From assembly GCA_003427395.1 (NCBI GenBank), contig BFEA01000132.1, positions 2,105,544 to 2,143,043 of the forward strand: a DNA stretch of 37,500 bases, in the 5' to 3' direction. This DNA comes from Chara braunii. Taxonomy: Eukaryota > Streptophyta > Charophyceae > Charales > Characeae. The notes beneath the pieces are model-generated. The model ran no database searches, was not told where the DNA came from, and saw only the letters and a program-made list of their open reading frames with translations. Both the position numbers and the translations under genes were made by a program. Below are positions 19,076-28,356 of this stretch, piece after piece. Numbering within the stretch: position 1 is the first letter of the stretch; each line of letters opens with the position of its first letter.

Positions 19076-19921
19076 GTAGAAGTGAGTCGGGCGATCCGAC
19101 GGGCTGGTGCCAACCAAGCGGGGTTGACGTGCGGGCCATGACGGACTGTGGCGCACGAGCGAACCTGGGGTGCGTGTTTGGGCTAAGCGGGGTGACGACT
19201 TGGTGTTGGTGCGAGACGACGGACTGTCCGCATCGGAGGTGACGTGGTGTAGAGAGAGAGAGAGAGTGAGGAACATATGAGTGTGGGATCGTGACCTTTC
19301 TTTTCTTTTCCTTGTATTAAATTTTGGCCTCAGGCGAAAGTCATCTTTCTTGTCTCCGATTTTGTGTGATGGTGTCGCCTAGTGTGCAACTCTATTCTCC
19401 CTTCTCCTTCCTTGTTGACGGGTGTGGGTTGGATGCCTCAGTTTTGTTGGATGCGAGTGTCAATCTTGACGAGTGTGTCTGACCAATGGGGATGCGCGTC
19501 GTCTTTGCATGAATGAGTGAGGATCTGATGAATGAATGTTCCACGATCTCACAAGAAACCTGATCACCGAAGAGTTGCGCTATACTCTGGAAGGAATTTG
19601 TGAGGTTGGGGAACTAATCAGTCCTTTTGATTGCTTTGAGTGTATCGGTTGTATGATAAACCCTTCGCAGCTTTATCGATGCATGAATGGCTGGCTTGTC
19701 ACGAGATTGCCTTATGTTATGCCCGGAAGTTGTTTTCCTTTTTGATCTGATAATTGCATGACGAACCCTTGGGGAACCACGGGGGTACCTGAAACGACCC
19801 ATCAACGGGAAGCGAGTCTCGCACACGTGCGTGTAAGTACGATCACAAAGGGGCATCTTCCACGCGCGTCCACAGGACTGCCCCCAACGGCCTATGATGA
19901 AGTCAATCCCTTTTTATCGAT
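19076..19921. other. Possible first intron or leader
   Basis: No domain seen. A 69-codon frame at 19536-19745 (MFHDLTRNLITEELRY..., ending PGSCFPF) has protein-like composition but no family that I know. GTGTAAGT at 19828 could be a donor site. The start is GC/GT-rich with GAGAGA at 19252-19266. Confidence 0.35.
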
Positions 19922-20512
19922 ATGGATGTTGAGATTCCCTTCTACGTCACAGATCGCGAGAGTCTGAGGCATCAACGGTTTCGGGAATATTGGGAACGGG
20001 AGCGTGCCTATCAGGTCGTGTGACCCCGGTCCCGCCTCCTCGAGTCCCCTTTCTATGCAGGAACAGAGCGCGTATATGAATGGGATATTGAATGGGCCTT
20101 AAACGCGATTCGCTTCCCACCCGGATTTCCCCACTCGCATGCACGACACATCATCGCCGAACCAGGAATTGCCATCATCGAGACCAATTATCCTCCCCAC
20201 CGCCTTGCAATCCCCTTTCACTGTCTAACAGCGGTCCCTTGGTGCGCGATCGGCCCCTACTGGCCACGGACCCCGTGCTCGGAGTGTCAGCAAGACCGTA
20301 TTTACCGCGCGGCGGGATTCGTCCGCCGGACCCGAACCGAGGCGGACCAGCGATCGCACAGTCTCCGACTGAGACCAGCCTCGTCAGACTCCGAAGTCTG
20401 CCATGAGCGACGCCGATGGCTAACCAACCAGCGCAACACTCATAGCGTCCCGAAGGTCCATCAAATCCGAGACCGACCACGATGCCGATACTCACCCCAA
20501 TGGTAGCCTTGT
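19922..20512 (+). pseudogene. Unrecognised reading frame with one internal TGA
   Basis: ATG at 19922 has a good context (G at -3, G at +4). It reads MDVEIPFYVTDRESLRHQRF and, after 33 codons, meets TGA at 20021. The same frame then stays open for about 160 codons to TAG at 20510, with protein-like text (YEWDIEWALNAIRFPPGF, HIIAEPGIAIIETNYPPHR, PYWPRTPCSECQQDR). A CSEC pair and WCAIG could bind metal, which is a guess. Base composition is more GC-rich than the flanks. The TGA is one C to T step from CGA. No family recognised. Confidence 0.45.
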
Positions 20513-20750
20513 GTTCCGAAGCCCAAGCTACCGATGCAACTCGGGATTACCATCTTGCTCAATTACCCTTGAGCTGGGCACAAGGAGATTCCAGTTCCGG
20601 CCGGGGACTACATTACAATTTCCTAAAATCCTTGGCACACCCCTCTTTCGCACTTCCGGGCCCCCATCCCACTCCGATCAGGAAGTCACGCTGGGCGTGA
20701 GGTTGGGCATCACAGCGTGGTACAGTCATGGGGATGGCTCAGGCAGTTGA
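20511..20750 (+). CDS. Unrecognised short frame
   Basis: A 79-codon frame that partly overlaps the end of the previous one. It contains LELGTRRFQFRPGTTLQF and TLGVRLGITAWYSHGDG. Its middle (20586-20665) resembles 24583-24665 in DNA, including TTCCAGTTCC and GCACACCCC at matching spacing. It may be a continuation of the preceding pseudogene after a frameshift, or a repeat fragment. Confidence 0.25.
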   Translation: MFRSPSYRCNSGLPSCSITLELGTRRFQFRPGTTLQFPKILGTPLFRTSGPPSHSDQEVTLGVRLGITAWYSHGDGSGS

Positions 20751-21480
20751 CCGCGGGGAGGGGTGGGTTCGATGGGTTTGGCATGTGTTTTGATTGTTTC
20801 ACTTCTGCGCAAATATCACCTGTCGGCGACCCTCTTTGACCTAGGGCTTCCCACTGCTCCCTCTTTGACCTAGTGTTTCCCCCTGCTCCCTCCGTGTTGC
20901 CTGTCCTGACTCTTATATTTTGTGGTTGGCACTGGGTGGAGGGCACGATGGAGAGGAGTGAGGGCCCGACGGAGAGGAGTGAGAGGAAGGTCTGACGTTT
21001 GGGTGATGGATAGGGGGAGGAGATAGGATAATCAATAAGGGATGGGCAGAACTCCGGTTGGCAAAATGGCAGGGGGAAGAGTATGCATGGCAGATGCGTG
21101 ATATTCATAATAATAATTATAATGATATATGTCGCAGATGTTGCTAACCTCTGCCAGAAATTTGACAAAAACAATTTCGTGTAAATAAATCTTTGCTGGG
21201 TGAACAGCCTAGGATAAGGGAGGGCAGGTGGACGATCTCCGCTGGCGGAAAACGAGAATCATGGAACTGGGCAGCGGCCTTATGCACGGAGGGGGCCTAG
21301 GGTTTGCTATGCACTGTTATGATTGAGAAAGATTAGGGTAGATTGCAGGACAGTTTGTTACCCTCCCCATGGCTAGATCTTCATACATGCTGTGACCTGG
21401 CTGGTAATTGGGTGGGCAGTCAATCCCCTCATGAGAGGGCAATCAATGCTGTTCCGCCAGGTATATTGTCTCCTATCTTG
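20751..21480. other. Spacer with small tandem repeats
   Basis: A 33-bp unit (CTCTTTGACCTAG(G/T)G(C/T)TTCCC...) occurs twice at about 20831-20893, and CGA(T/C)GGAGAGGAGTGAG twice at about 20947-20980. No gene supported. Confidence 0.5.
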
Positions 21481-21481
21481 T

Positions 21482-21646
21482 CAGTGGGACGCCGGACCCG
21501 GTCTCCAGCAGGTGATGCTCCCCACCAAAAGATTGGAGCCATCTATAAACTGGGGCTTGCTATTGGAGGATGCTCGTATCACCTCCAATAGCAGGTTGCC
21601 AACTTGCCACAGATGTTTGCCATTAAAAAAATAAAATAAAAAAAAT
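21482..21646 (-). repeat. Hairpin-module repeat, long copy, joined to a LINE 3' end
   Basis: On the minus strand: T/A-rich tract (21646-21625), a perfect 12-bp hairpin (TGCTATTGGAGG and CCTCCAATAGCA, 21558-21569 with 21582-21593) around TGATACGAGCAT, then ATGGCTCCAATC, TGGTGGGGAGC, the terminal hairpin GCTGGA-7-TCCGGC (21491-21509; one G-U pair) and GCGTCCC. It lies directly downstream, in LINE direction, of the LINE tail at 21688-22510, so it looks like that LINE's 3' untranslated end. Confidence 0.65.
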
Positions 21647-21687
21647 AGAGTAGCAATGTTAGTCACCCCCATACCAGTGAAGATCCA

Positions 21688-22510
21688 TCAATGATAGTCC
21701 ATGAGGGGGAACAGGATCAGGGAATTCCAAGAGTGGGCGAAGGGGGATGGTGCAGTCCAGCTTTGTCCAATCGTGAAAGATAAGCTTATAGTCCATCTAG
21801 AGGGGCCACCCCTGTTGGTCCTCCCCCTGCCCCCTTCCCAAGCCACTTCTGATATCCAGCCCCCTTGTACCCCGCCCAGCCAGTCCTCGCAGAATTTCTG
21901 AATTCTTGTGCGTATTTCTGGTCTTGAGCTCCTAATAGCTATTTGTTCCTTAGCTTTCTCCCATTGTACAGTCAGTTCTGTCTGCACCTAGTCATTGTAC
22001 AGTCAGTTCTGTCTGCACCTGCTGTTTGATTAGGTTTGTAAAAGCTGGGCCATCTAAACGGGCGCCCTCCATCTCAAAGACAGCGTCGCCACCATAGGGC
22101 CCAGAGAATCATTCTTCTACCTATGTAGAATATGTTGTCCACATAGGTGCTGCCTGGGTCAGATTGCCAGGGCCCGCACAACAACGCTCTCCAGTCCCAT
22201 GGCAATCTAACCTCTGTGCCCAGCTGTTGCCAGATTCTGTCCCACCACCAAATGGAACCCGGGCATTTTACCATTATATGTTCAATTGTCTCTAGGATCT
22301 TCCGTGATGGGAAGGCAGCAGTGCATAGCCTGCACCAGGGGAGAGCCTGACCCTGCTGCTCAAGCCTGATTCTGTCAATCAGCCAGTCATCGGTGGGCAG
22401 ACACCGGTGGTTAATCTGGGCGGTTTTTGCTCGCTTTGTTCTGACACCTCTGAGCCATTGAATGGGGCGCATCATTTCCCTACTAACATTCAGATGTTTC
22501 ATCCCTTTTT
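21688..22510 (-). mobile_element. LINE 3' fragment with zf-RVT finger
   Basis: Minus-strand coding from about 22508 down. It begins REMMRPIQWLRGVRTKRAK, then holds the reverse-transcriptase-associated zinc finger: LPTDDWLIDRIRLE, WCRLC and ETIEHIMVKCP (C-x2-C ... H-x4-C). It continues through PWDWRALLCGPW and, after a frameshift, TELTVQWEKAKEQIAI and KFCEDWLGG to SWNSLILFPLMDYH. The frameshift coincides with an exact 28-base tandem duplication (21962-22020). The 5' end is truncated at an A/T-rich junction near 22508, as usual for LINE copies. Confidence 0.8.
21962..22020. repeat. 31-bp tandem duplication inside the LINE tail
   Basis: CATTGTACAGTCAGTTCTG... is present twice with period 31 and no difference over 28 bases. 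It breaks the LINE reading frame. Confidence 0.85.
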
Positions 22511-22872
22511 TTTTCCTTTTTTTTTTTTTGACACTCAAGCCCCTTGTATTCTGGGGGGCGCCAGTCTGGTTACTTATCCCCCGCAAGCAAAACAAATACA
22601 GACACAACTGAATGACCATGGGGGGGGGAAAGGGTATCGCTTGGCTGGCCAAATGGGTGACTCCCCTTGGTACCCAGTCATTGGCCGTCCACCCATCCCA
22701 CTTACCCCCCTGCCCCCCTCCCTGTCCCGCCCCCCCCTTCCCCAGGGCCTAGCAGATGTCCAAGCAGCCCTGCTGATGCAGCAGGGCAGTCCAGAATGGA
22801 GAAGGACTAGGCCAGGCACTAACAAACGAATGCCTGGTCCAGTTCCAGATGCGGACAAAACTGAACCTGGCC

Positions 22873-23015
22873 TTTTTTTTTTTTTTTTTTTTTCTTAAAT
22901 GGCTCCGTTCCATTGGTGGGGAGCTGCACCTGCTGGAAAACGGGTCCAGCGTCCCTTTACATCATAGTGAGTGGAAATAAAAAGTACAGCTCATGCTGGG
23001 AACGGGGCCAAGCGT
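22873..23015 (+). repeat. Hairpin-module repeat, short copy plus second core
   Basis: A run of 21 T is followed by GGCTCCGTTCCATTGGTGGG, GAGCTGCACC and the core GCTGGAAAACGGGTCCAGC (22932-22950). A second, weaker core lies at 22995-23013 (GCTGGGAACGGGGCCAAGC), followed by GTCCCTT. The optional first hairpin is absent. The sequence before the T run (AAACTGAACCTGGCC) also occurs at about 24119-24134 without the insertion. Confidence 0.7.
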
Positions 23016-23187
23016 CCCTTCAGCTCTGTAAGTGCTGATCCTACTATGAGACCGAAATGATGATAATGATTTTAAGTATCAGGACTGGTGGGCAGGGTTC
23101 CTGTGCCTCTTCACCCTACCGGGAGCCAGATATACCATTACCCCTAGCACTCCAACCCCCTTTTTTCTAAAGCATAATCAATTAACA

Positions 23188-23480
23188 TCACCCTTCCTCA
23201 CTACCAAACCACTGTAATTCCACTATAGCAAGCTGAGAAGGGGGAAAGGGATCTGCAAANCAGTTTGGAGATCTGAGGGAAGCCCCTGGCTGTAGCGNGA
23301 ACCAGTCCCAAAAGCGGAGATGGAAGTTCNTCTCGAANGATTCTTCCATCCCTTCTCCTCCTGGCCACTCCACCTCTCCCAGGCCCTTCCCTTGAGATCT
23401 CCCCAGCCAGTTCAGGACAAATTTCTGAATTTCTTCTTGAATGTCCTTCGTCTGATGTAACTTCAGAAGTCTTGATTTAA
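23188..23480 (-). mobile_element. LINE coding-tail fragment with N bases
   Basis: The minus strand reads QEEIQKFVLNWLGRSQGKGL, then GEVEWPGGEGMEE and on to ELQWFGSEEG. It aligns with the tail of the LINE at 21688-21990 (RIQKFCEDWLGGVQGG, SEVAWEGGRGRTN). Four N bases (23260, 23298, 23330, 23338) mark poor assembly here. Confidence 0.65.
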
Positions 23481-23903
23481 AAAACCTTCTCTACTCGGCT
23501 TTTTTTTGCTGATGAAGTTTAAACACGAGAAGGTTTCCCAGCTATATTTTTCTCGGAGGAAGCACGGCATGTGCATCGTCCCTCAAAAGTACTGGTGGTT
23601 TAAGTACCGAGTATGTATTTGAAAGGGGCCTGGGGCTTTCACAGCAAGGATAGGAGAAAGCCAATGATGACCTGCTCTGCCCTGCTCTGCTCTGCTCTGC
23701 TAAGCTGATAAAGCTCTAACCTGACTGGTGCTGCTCTGCTTTGTTCTGATGGTAAAGTCAAGTACTTACTATGTTTTCCAGAGGTGTTGGGGGCTTTCAC
23801 AGCAGGAATATGCACTAACTGACAAGTCAGACAGGAATCGCAGTTTGGTTGGTTGGACGAGTAAGACCTTTTTTTTTTTTTTTTTTTTTTTGGGGGGGGG
23901 NCC
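23481..23903. other. Segment between the two LINE tail copies
   Basis: Holds a short (TGCTC)n minisatellite (about 23671-23706), two copies of GGGGCTTTCACAGCA (about 23632 and 23790) and a homopolymer stretch T then G (23868-23900) ending in N. No gene supported. Confidence 0.55.
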
Positions 23904-24082
23904 AGGCCCTTCCCTTGAGATCTCCCCAGCCAGTTCAGGACAAATTTCTGAATTTCTTCTTGAATGTCCTTCTTCTGATGTAACTTCAGAAGTCTTGATT
24001 TAGTTCTTTCCCATTGTGCTCTGATTTCAGTCTGAATAAATTGCACAATTATCTCTGATATTTCCCCCCCCTCCAAGGCCAC
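23904..24082 (-). mobile_element. LINE coding-tail fragment, second copy
   Basis: The minus strand reads EIIVQFIQTEIRAQWERTKS, LLKLHQKKDIQEEIQKF and NWLGRSQGKGL. Its last 98 bases (23904-24002) repeat 23382-23480 with about one difference. It stops at an N followed by a G run and a T run (23868-23900), so the break is likely technical or due to a homopolymer insertion. Confidence 0.7.
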
Positions 24083-25067
24083 ATTTTCTCTAGCTAGGAC
24101 ACAGTGTTTATACCAAAGGAAACTGAACCTGGCCTAGTACCGCCGAAACCAGAATTCACTGGTCCGAACAGGCACCTGCCTGTTCGAACAAAAGAAAGTC
24201 CAAAACGACAAATCTGGAACAGACAAAAAAAAATCCCTGACAGAACTAAAACTCAGCCCCAAACTCACTCACTCAGCAAAAATAAATAAATAAATAAATG
24301 CTGAATGGTAAAGGAGGGGAAAAAAAGCATTAAGAAAAATGAATGGTACAAAAAATATGCACCTAGGCCTAGAAAGTGGCCGTGGCCATCCAGGTCGCCC
24401 AAACTACAGGGTGCACGCCCTGGGGGCCTGGTGCAGAAAAGACGGGTCCCCAAGGGGCCTGTGTAATAGGCCTCAGCATGTTACACCTCCCTTTTCTTCC
24501 CCTTATGATGATGAATTTTCTTGTCATCTCTCTCTTTCCTTTCCTGCTATGTAGCCCATTCCGGAACTGATGCCTGCAAGCTTGAAGTTCCAGTTCCAAC
24601 CTGAAACTCTGGGCCCATCTTTCCCAAACATCCGTTGCACACCCCTTTTCTTTCACTTTCCAGGGCCTACAAACCTCCTCAGACCGGAAGGCAGCATCAG
24701 GTGTTCGGAGCTACGACTCTTTTTTTCTTTTTTCTTTTTTTTTAAAAGCCCAGGTTGTTGTAGAGGTTGGATTTATAGACATGTGAGGGGTGCCTTCGGC
24801 ACTTGACCACGCGGTATTCCTATGGAACTTCCCTTCCAACCTACCACTTTCATAGCTTCCCCCCCCCCCCACGCACCTCTAGGTCCTTTACTCCCACGGT
24901 CCTACCTTATCCACTAAGCAGCATCACCTTACAGTCTATTACAGACGGAGGACTCCTAAATTTTCCAACTTAATAGTTTTGAAACCTTCACAATTTTACA
25001 AGGCCACCCACCACTAGTAGTTTATGGATCCGTACATCTGGGCCCCAGCCCTCCTCCGTGCAAGCAC
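24083..25067. other. Spacer
   Basis: Contains an (AATA)n run near 24282, a T-rich tract at 24718-24743 followed by the short dispersed repeat also seen near 15988, and a C run near 24860. A frame at 24570-24806 shares DNA with 20586-20665 but shows no domain. No gene supported. Confidence 0.5.
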
Positions 25068-25127
25068 GAATTCGAACCGGCGACCTTGGCCTCAGGAGCC
25101 AAGTCTAGTGCCACCACAGCTCGAAAC
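25068..25127 (-). ncRNA. tRNA-like sequence
   Basis: On the minus strand GGTTCGAATTC matches a B box closely, and TTGGC...GCCAA forms a perfect stem around a seven-base loop where an anticodon arm would be. The upstream part (GTGGTGGCACTAGAC) recalls a D-arm but lacks a clean A box, and the T-stem does not pair. Probably a tRNA-derived SINE head or pseudogene. Confidence 0.4.
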
Positions 25128-25523
25128 TTGTACAATTTTGCAATTTCCATCCATTCTCATGTGAGGATTTACATCCAGCCATTGAAAAGTCTCAAGTACT
25201 ATAAACTTGTACATCCCAACCCACCCGAGTTCAGAGTGTGTTCAACATTTCTTAGTCCACCCTCCCGCCGTAAAGAATGTGTTAAACCACCAGTACTTGG
25301 CCCAGCTATTGGCCGCAGAAAAAAAAATAGAGTAGAAAACATTCTAGTCAGATGAATTTGGGCGCTCCTGTAGTGGCCTGTACGTTTCCTAAAATTTGTG
25401 GCTTGTATACAGGCACAACTCTAGGAAGTACTGGTGGTTTAATCATGGTGTGATTGCCGCGATGTGCCTCCCAGAGTCCAGTTAGAAAGTAAACATACAA
25501 GCGAAGCCATGGCAATTTTTAAA

Positions 25524-25680
25524 TTTTTTTTTTTGGGCCAAACTTACGTTTGCGGGAAGGTCACTTGTCGAGGTGATAAGAGCAGCCCCGTCAAGTAGGT
25601 CCCAGCATTGAAGGCTCCATCTATTGGTGGGGAGCGTCACCTGCTGGAAATCAGGTCCAGCATCCCTGTACAATGATATA
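25524..25680 (+). repeat. Hairpin-module repeat, long copy
   Basis: In plus orientation: T tract (25524-25534), the first hairpin ACTTGTCGAGG with CCCCGTCAAGT (25563-25573 with 25586-25596; nine of eleven pairs) around TGATAAGAGCAG, then GGCTCCATCTATTGGTGGGG, the terminal hairpin GCTGGA-7-TCCAGC (25643-25661), CATCCCT and GTACAATGATATATG. It aligns along its length with the copies at 9281 and 21482. Confidence 0.7.
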
Positions 25681-25758
25681 TGAATTGTTTGGTGTGATGT
25701 GGCCATGCCAGGAGTCCATTCCTGTGTAAGTGCATTCGTACTATCCGCTTAATCTGTA

Positions 25759-25840
25759 TTAGTATATATGAGGCTGAAAGCCCCTGCCATGCATAATGTC
25801 CATTAGTATATGAGTCTGAATGCCCCTGCCCTCATGTCCA
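25759..25840. repeat. Short direct repeat
   Basis: ATTAGTATAT(AT)GAGNCTGAA(A/T)GCCCCTGCC followed by ATGTCC occurs twice in tandem, about 43 bases apart. Confidence 0.6.
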
Positions 25841-26640
25841 CCCCATTCCCCCACAGGGTAGGAGGCATTGATTACTTCTCTAAATCAGGGAAGGATCGGT
25901 GGAGGGATCTCAGTTATGCACCCACACCTGTTAAAAAAAACAAACAAACACACCTGGTAAACTTGCACCTGCACTTGTCAGAAAATCAGGGTCGACAACG
26001 GACACACGTTCAAGCAGCTGCTCTGCCTTCACCTTCAACTGCAGGATATACAACGCAGATTTGGCCATTATTCAATGGTTATGGGTCATGTCATTCTAAA
26101 GAATCTAAACCAGTCAATCAGGTGTCAATAAAATTGAACAATCAAGTCTATAGAGTCAGTTTGGCAATTATGGTTGAAGTTCCACTAAACCAATCTGTGT
26201 GACATTATGATGATCCAAAAACACACTGGATACTCAATTTGATGGAGAGGGACTATAAGAAGGCGAAGCTGGGCAATATTGCGAAATTGGATCCAGAAGG
26301 GCGACTACAGCATGCATATGTGTTGTCAAATGGTAAGGATGTCGGTAAGAAGAGACTCTTTGGCCACTTCTTTGCCATTGTAGCAAGGGTGGTTATGGGA
26401 TATATGCCTCAGGGATTGAATTTCTTGGTGAAGCATTTGGAGGTGAGGCACTTAAAGTTTAATCTTTGTGGGACGCAGTTGCTAACGGGGAAAGCGGGTA
26501 AGGTGAATGAGAAAGCACATCACATGATTGGAAATAACTGCCAACCCCCGCGTCTGGGGGGATGCGTGGATGAACGCATACATAAATTATACAATAAGCT
26601 GCTTGTTTTGTTGTGGCGGCTGGTTGACCCTTTTGGGTGA
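25810..26640 (+). pseudogene. Unrecognised reading frame with one internal TGA
   Basis: ATG at 25810 opens a frame that is stopped by TGA at 26200-26202 and then stays open in the same frame to 26640, about 277 codons in all. Protein-like text spans the stop: QVSIKLNNQVYRVSLAIMVE before and YDDPKTHWILNLMERDYKKA after, then HAYVLSNGKDVGKKRLFGHF and VVMGYMPQGLNFLVKHLEVR. The TGA is one C to T step from CGA. The last 30 codons may be outside the original gene. No family recognised; it may be a decayed host gene or an exon. Confidence 0.45.
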
Positions 26641-26677
26641 GTTGCAGCCATAGCTGCCATACTAATCCTAGTATGCG

Positions 26678-26750
26678 CACGGGATAGAGTAATTGGTAAC
26701 TCGTCAGGCTCATAATCTGAATGTTGTAGGTTCAAATCTGACTCCCGCCC
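26678..26750 (+). tRNA. Initiator-type tRNA-Met (CAU), organelle-like
   Basis: A 73-base cloverleaf. D-stem GAGT/ACTC (26687-26690, 26699-26702) with loop AATTGGTA; anticodon stem TCAGG/TCTGA (five pairs with one G-U) around CTCATAA, anticodon CAT at 26711-26713; five-base variable loop; T-loop TTCAAAT at 26731-26737 with one mismatch in its stem; acceptor CACGGGA/TCCCGCC with pairs 3-7 intact. The lack of a 1-72 pair, seen here as C-C, is a feature of bacterial-type initiators, and the sequence resembles mitochondrial or plastid trnfM. A-C at 2-71 is a defect, so it may be a nuclear copy of organelle DNA. Confidence 0.7.
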
Positions 26751-27886
26751 ATCTTCCACCAGTCTCTATTCGATGGAGAGAATCACAGCTCAGATGTATG
26801 ATGTGAAGGAAATGTTATGAAGCTATTGCATGATGAGATTACTAAGGCTGTCAGTTGGCTGGTCCAACACTCTAAGCTGCATGCTTGCACGTTTGGTGAT
26901 CCAACACTCTAAGCTGCATGCTTGCACCTTTGGTTTGAAAGAAGCATATTCCTTCTAAGATCTTCCTATCTTGCCTTCCCAGATAGTGTCCAGATTTTCG
27001 AACATATGGAACACGCGGACCCATGCAGTTTCCCGGAATCACCAATCTGGTCTTAAAAAAATCCAGCAGCCACCCACCACCATCAGTTCGGCCCATCCAA
27101 GATCATCATGGTAGCAATCGAAAAGCCGATCCATGAACTTTTCTATCTTCTCCCCTTCCTCCTTCCATCTGGGATCGTACTGCCCTATCCGTAGTATGCC
27201 ATCAACTGATCTACTCCCGATCCATAAACCTCCAATCCTGCCCTAAAGGGTTGAGAAACTGTTGCTCCGTATAGTTGCCCCGAACATTTGCAAGTGGTTG
27301 GCTTGTCCTCCCTCCCATAGGGATGCCTTTCTTTTGCTGTATTCCTCTCCCCCCTCCTCCCCCACCCCCCCCTCGCTTTCTTGGTTCACGAGGGGCTGCC
27401 TTGGTAACAACCACTTGTGTTTCAATTTCTTCAGGTCTGTGCTTCATAGCTTTTTATGAGGTTGCACTGGGATCCAGTGCTTGTTATATCAAATTCGCAC
27501 CATGGATTTTGTCAGAAATGTTTGATGCTTCTTGGGTGCCCCCCATTTGAGCTGAATTATTTGCTCTATCGCATAATAAAATGATAAAAATACATACGCC
27601 TCAGTTGGAATTCTGTCAGCTGCATGAAACTCAGTTAGCTTTATGGACTTCCACCCTTGCTCTTCGTGCGATTTGCCAAAGATCATGTTTTTAACAGCCA
27701 GTACCTTTCTCATATATCGGCTGCGGGCCGGAAATTGCCCTGTGTGCCGAAAAAAATTCAAAAGATGTGTTTCCACGTGGTAGCACCTGCCTGCCGCTGC
27801 CAGCCATTTCGCGGTGGGCAGGTACCTCCGTGTTAACCGCCGTGCCTTTGTTTTTCAAGTGCGGAAAGGTACGTCCGTATTGACCA
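26751..27886. other. Spacer with one tandem repeat
   Basis: A 37-bp unit (TCCAACACTCTAAGCTGCAT...) occurs twice at 26863-26899 and 26900-26935. 27330-27380 is C-rich. Frames on both strands are composition-driven. 27760-27880 has an imperfect direct repeat (GCGGTGGGCAGGTAC and GCGGAAAGGTAC, each with CTCCGT/GTCCGT). No gene supported. Confidence 0.5.
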
Positions 27887-27950
27887 TCCATGCACCTTTT
27901 TTTTTTTTTTTTTTTTTTTTTTTGAACTTCGCATGTGGGAAATGCACTTA
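27887..27950 (-). mobile_element. Tiny retroposon: 18 bases plus poly(A)
   Basis: Between two ATGCAC copies (about 27890-27895 and 27941-27947) lies a run of about 27 T and GAACTTCGCATGTGGGAA. Read on the minus strand it is an 18-base fragment with a poly(A) tail, flanked by a 6-bp target duplication. The uninterrupted target is present elsewhere: 31948-31992 reads CCATCCATGCAC directly followed by ATATTATTGACCTGAT. Confidence 0.65.
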
Positions 27951-28122
27951 TTATTGACCTGATCCATATTTCAGGAAGCAATCAATGCTGCTGTCTCAAG
28001 GGCCCTTGACGATAACGAGGGGCAGCATTGGGTGTGTACCGAATGCAAGGGACACTGGAGCAGTTTTACAGTTTTTTCAATGGATGAGCATTTCATGACA
28101 GAACAAAAAGAAACAATACGTT

Positions 28123-28206
28123 AACAGAGCATTGGGTATGTACGGTGTTCAAACCACTGTAAGAAACAGAGCGTTGGGTATGTATGGTGTTCAAACCACT
28201 GTATCT
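28123..28206. repeat. 42-bp tandem duplication
   Basis: AACAGAGC(A/G)TTGGGTATGTA(C/T)GGTGTTCAAACCACTGTA is present at 28123-28164 and again at 28165-28206; a weaker relative lies near 28022. Confidence 0.8.
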
Positions 28207-28356
28207 GAGCAAAAGGCTGCCGATCAGATGACCAAATTAGATGTACCATGAACACAGGGGAGGGGAAGAGGAAAACTGTAGTCCCTCTGTCTCTGAAGAG
28301 AAGACAAACAAGGTCATGACGGTTGCAGAGAGATCTTCCACACACAAATTCAATGA

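Noticed and set aside
22574-22858. Minus-strand Gly/Arg-rich frame
   Set aside because: It lies over C-rich sequence between LINE debris and a T tract and has no domain.
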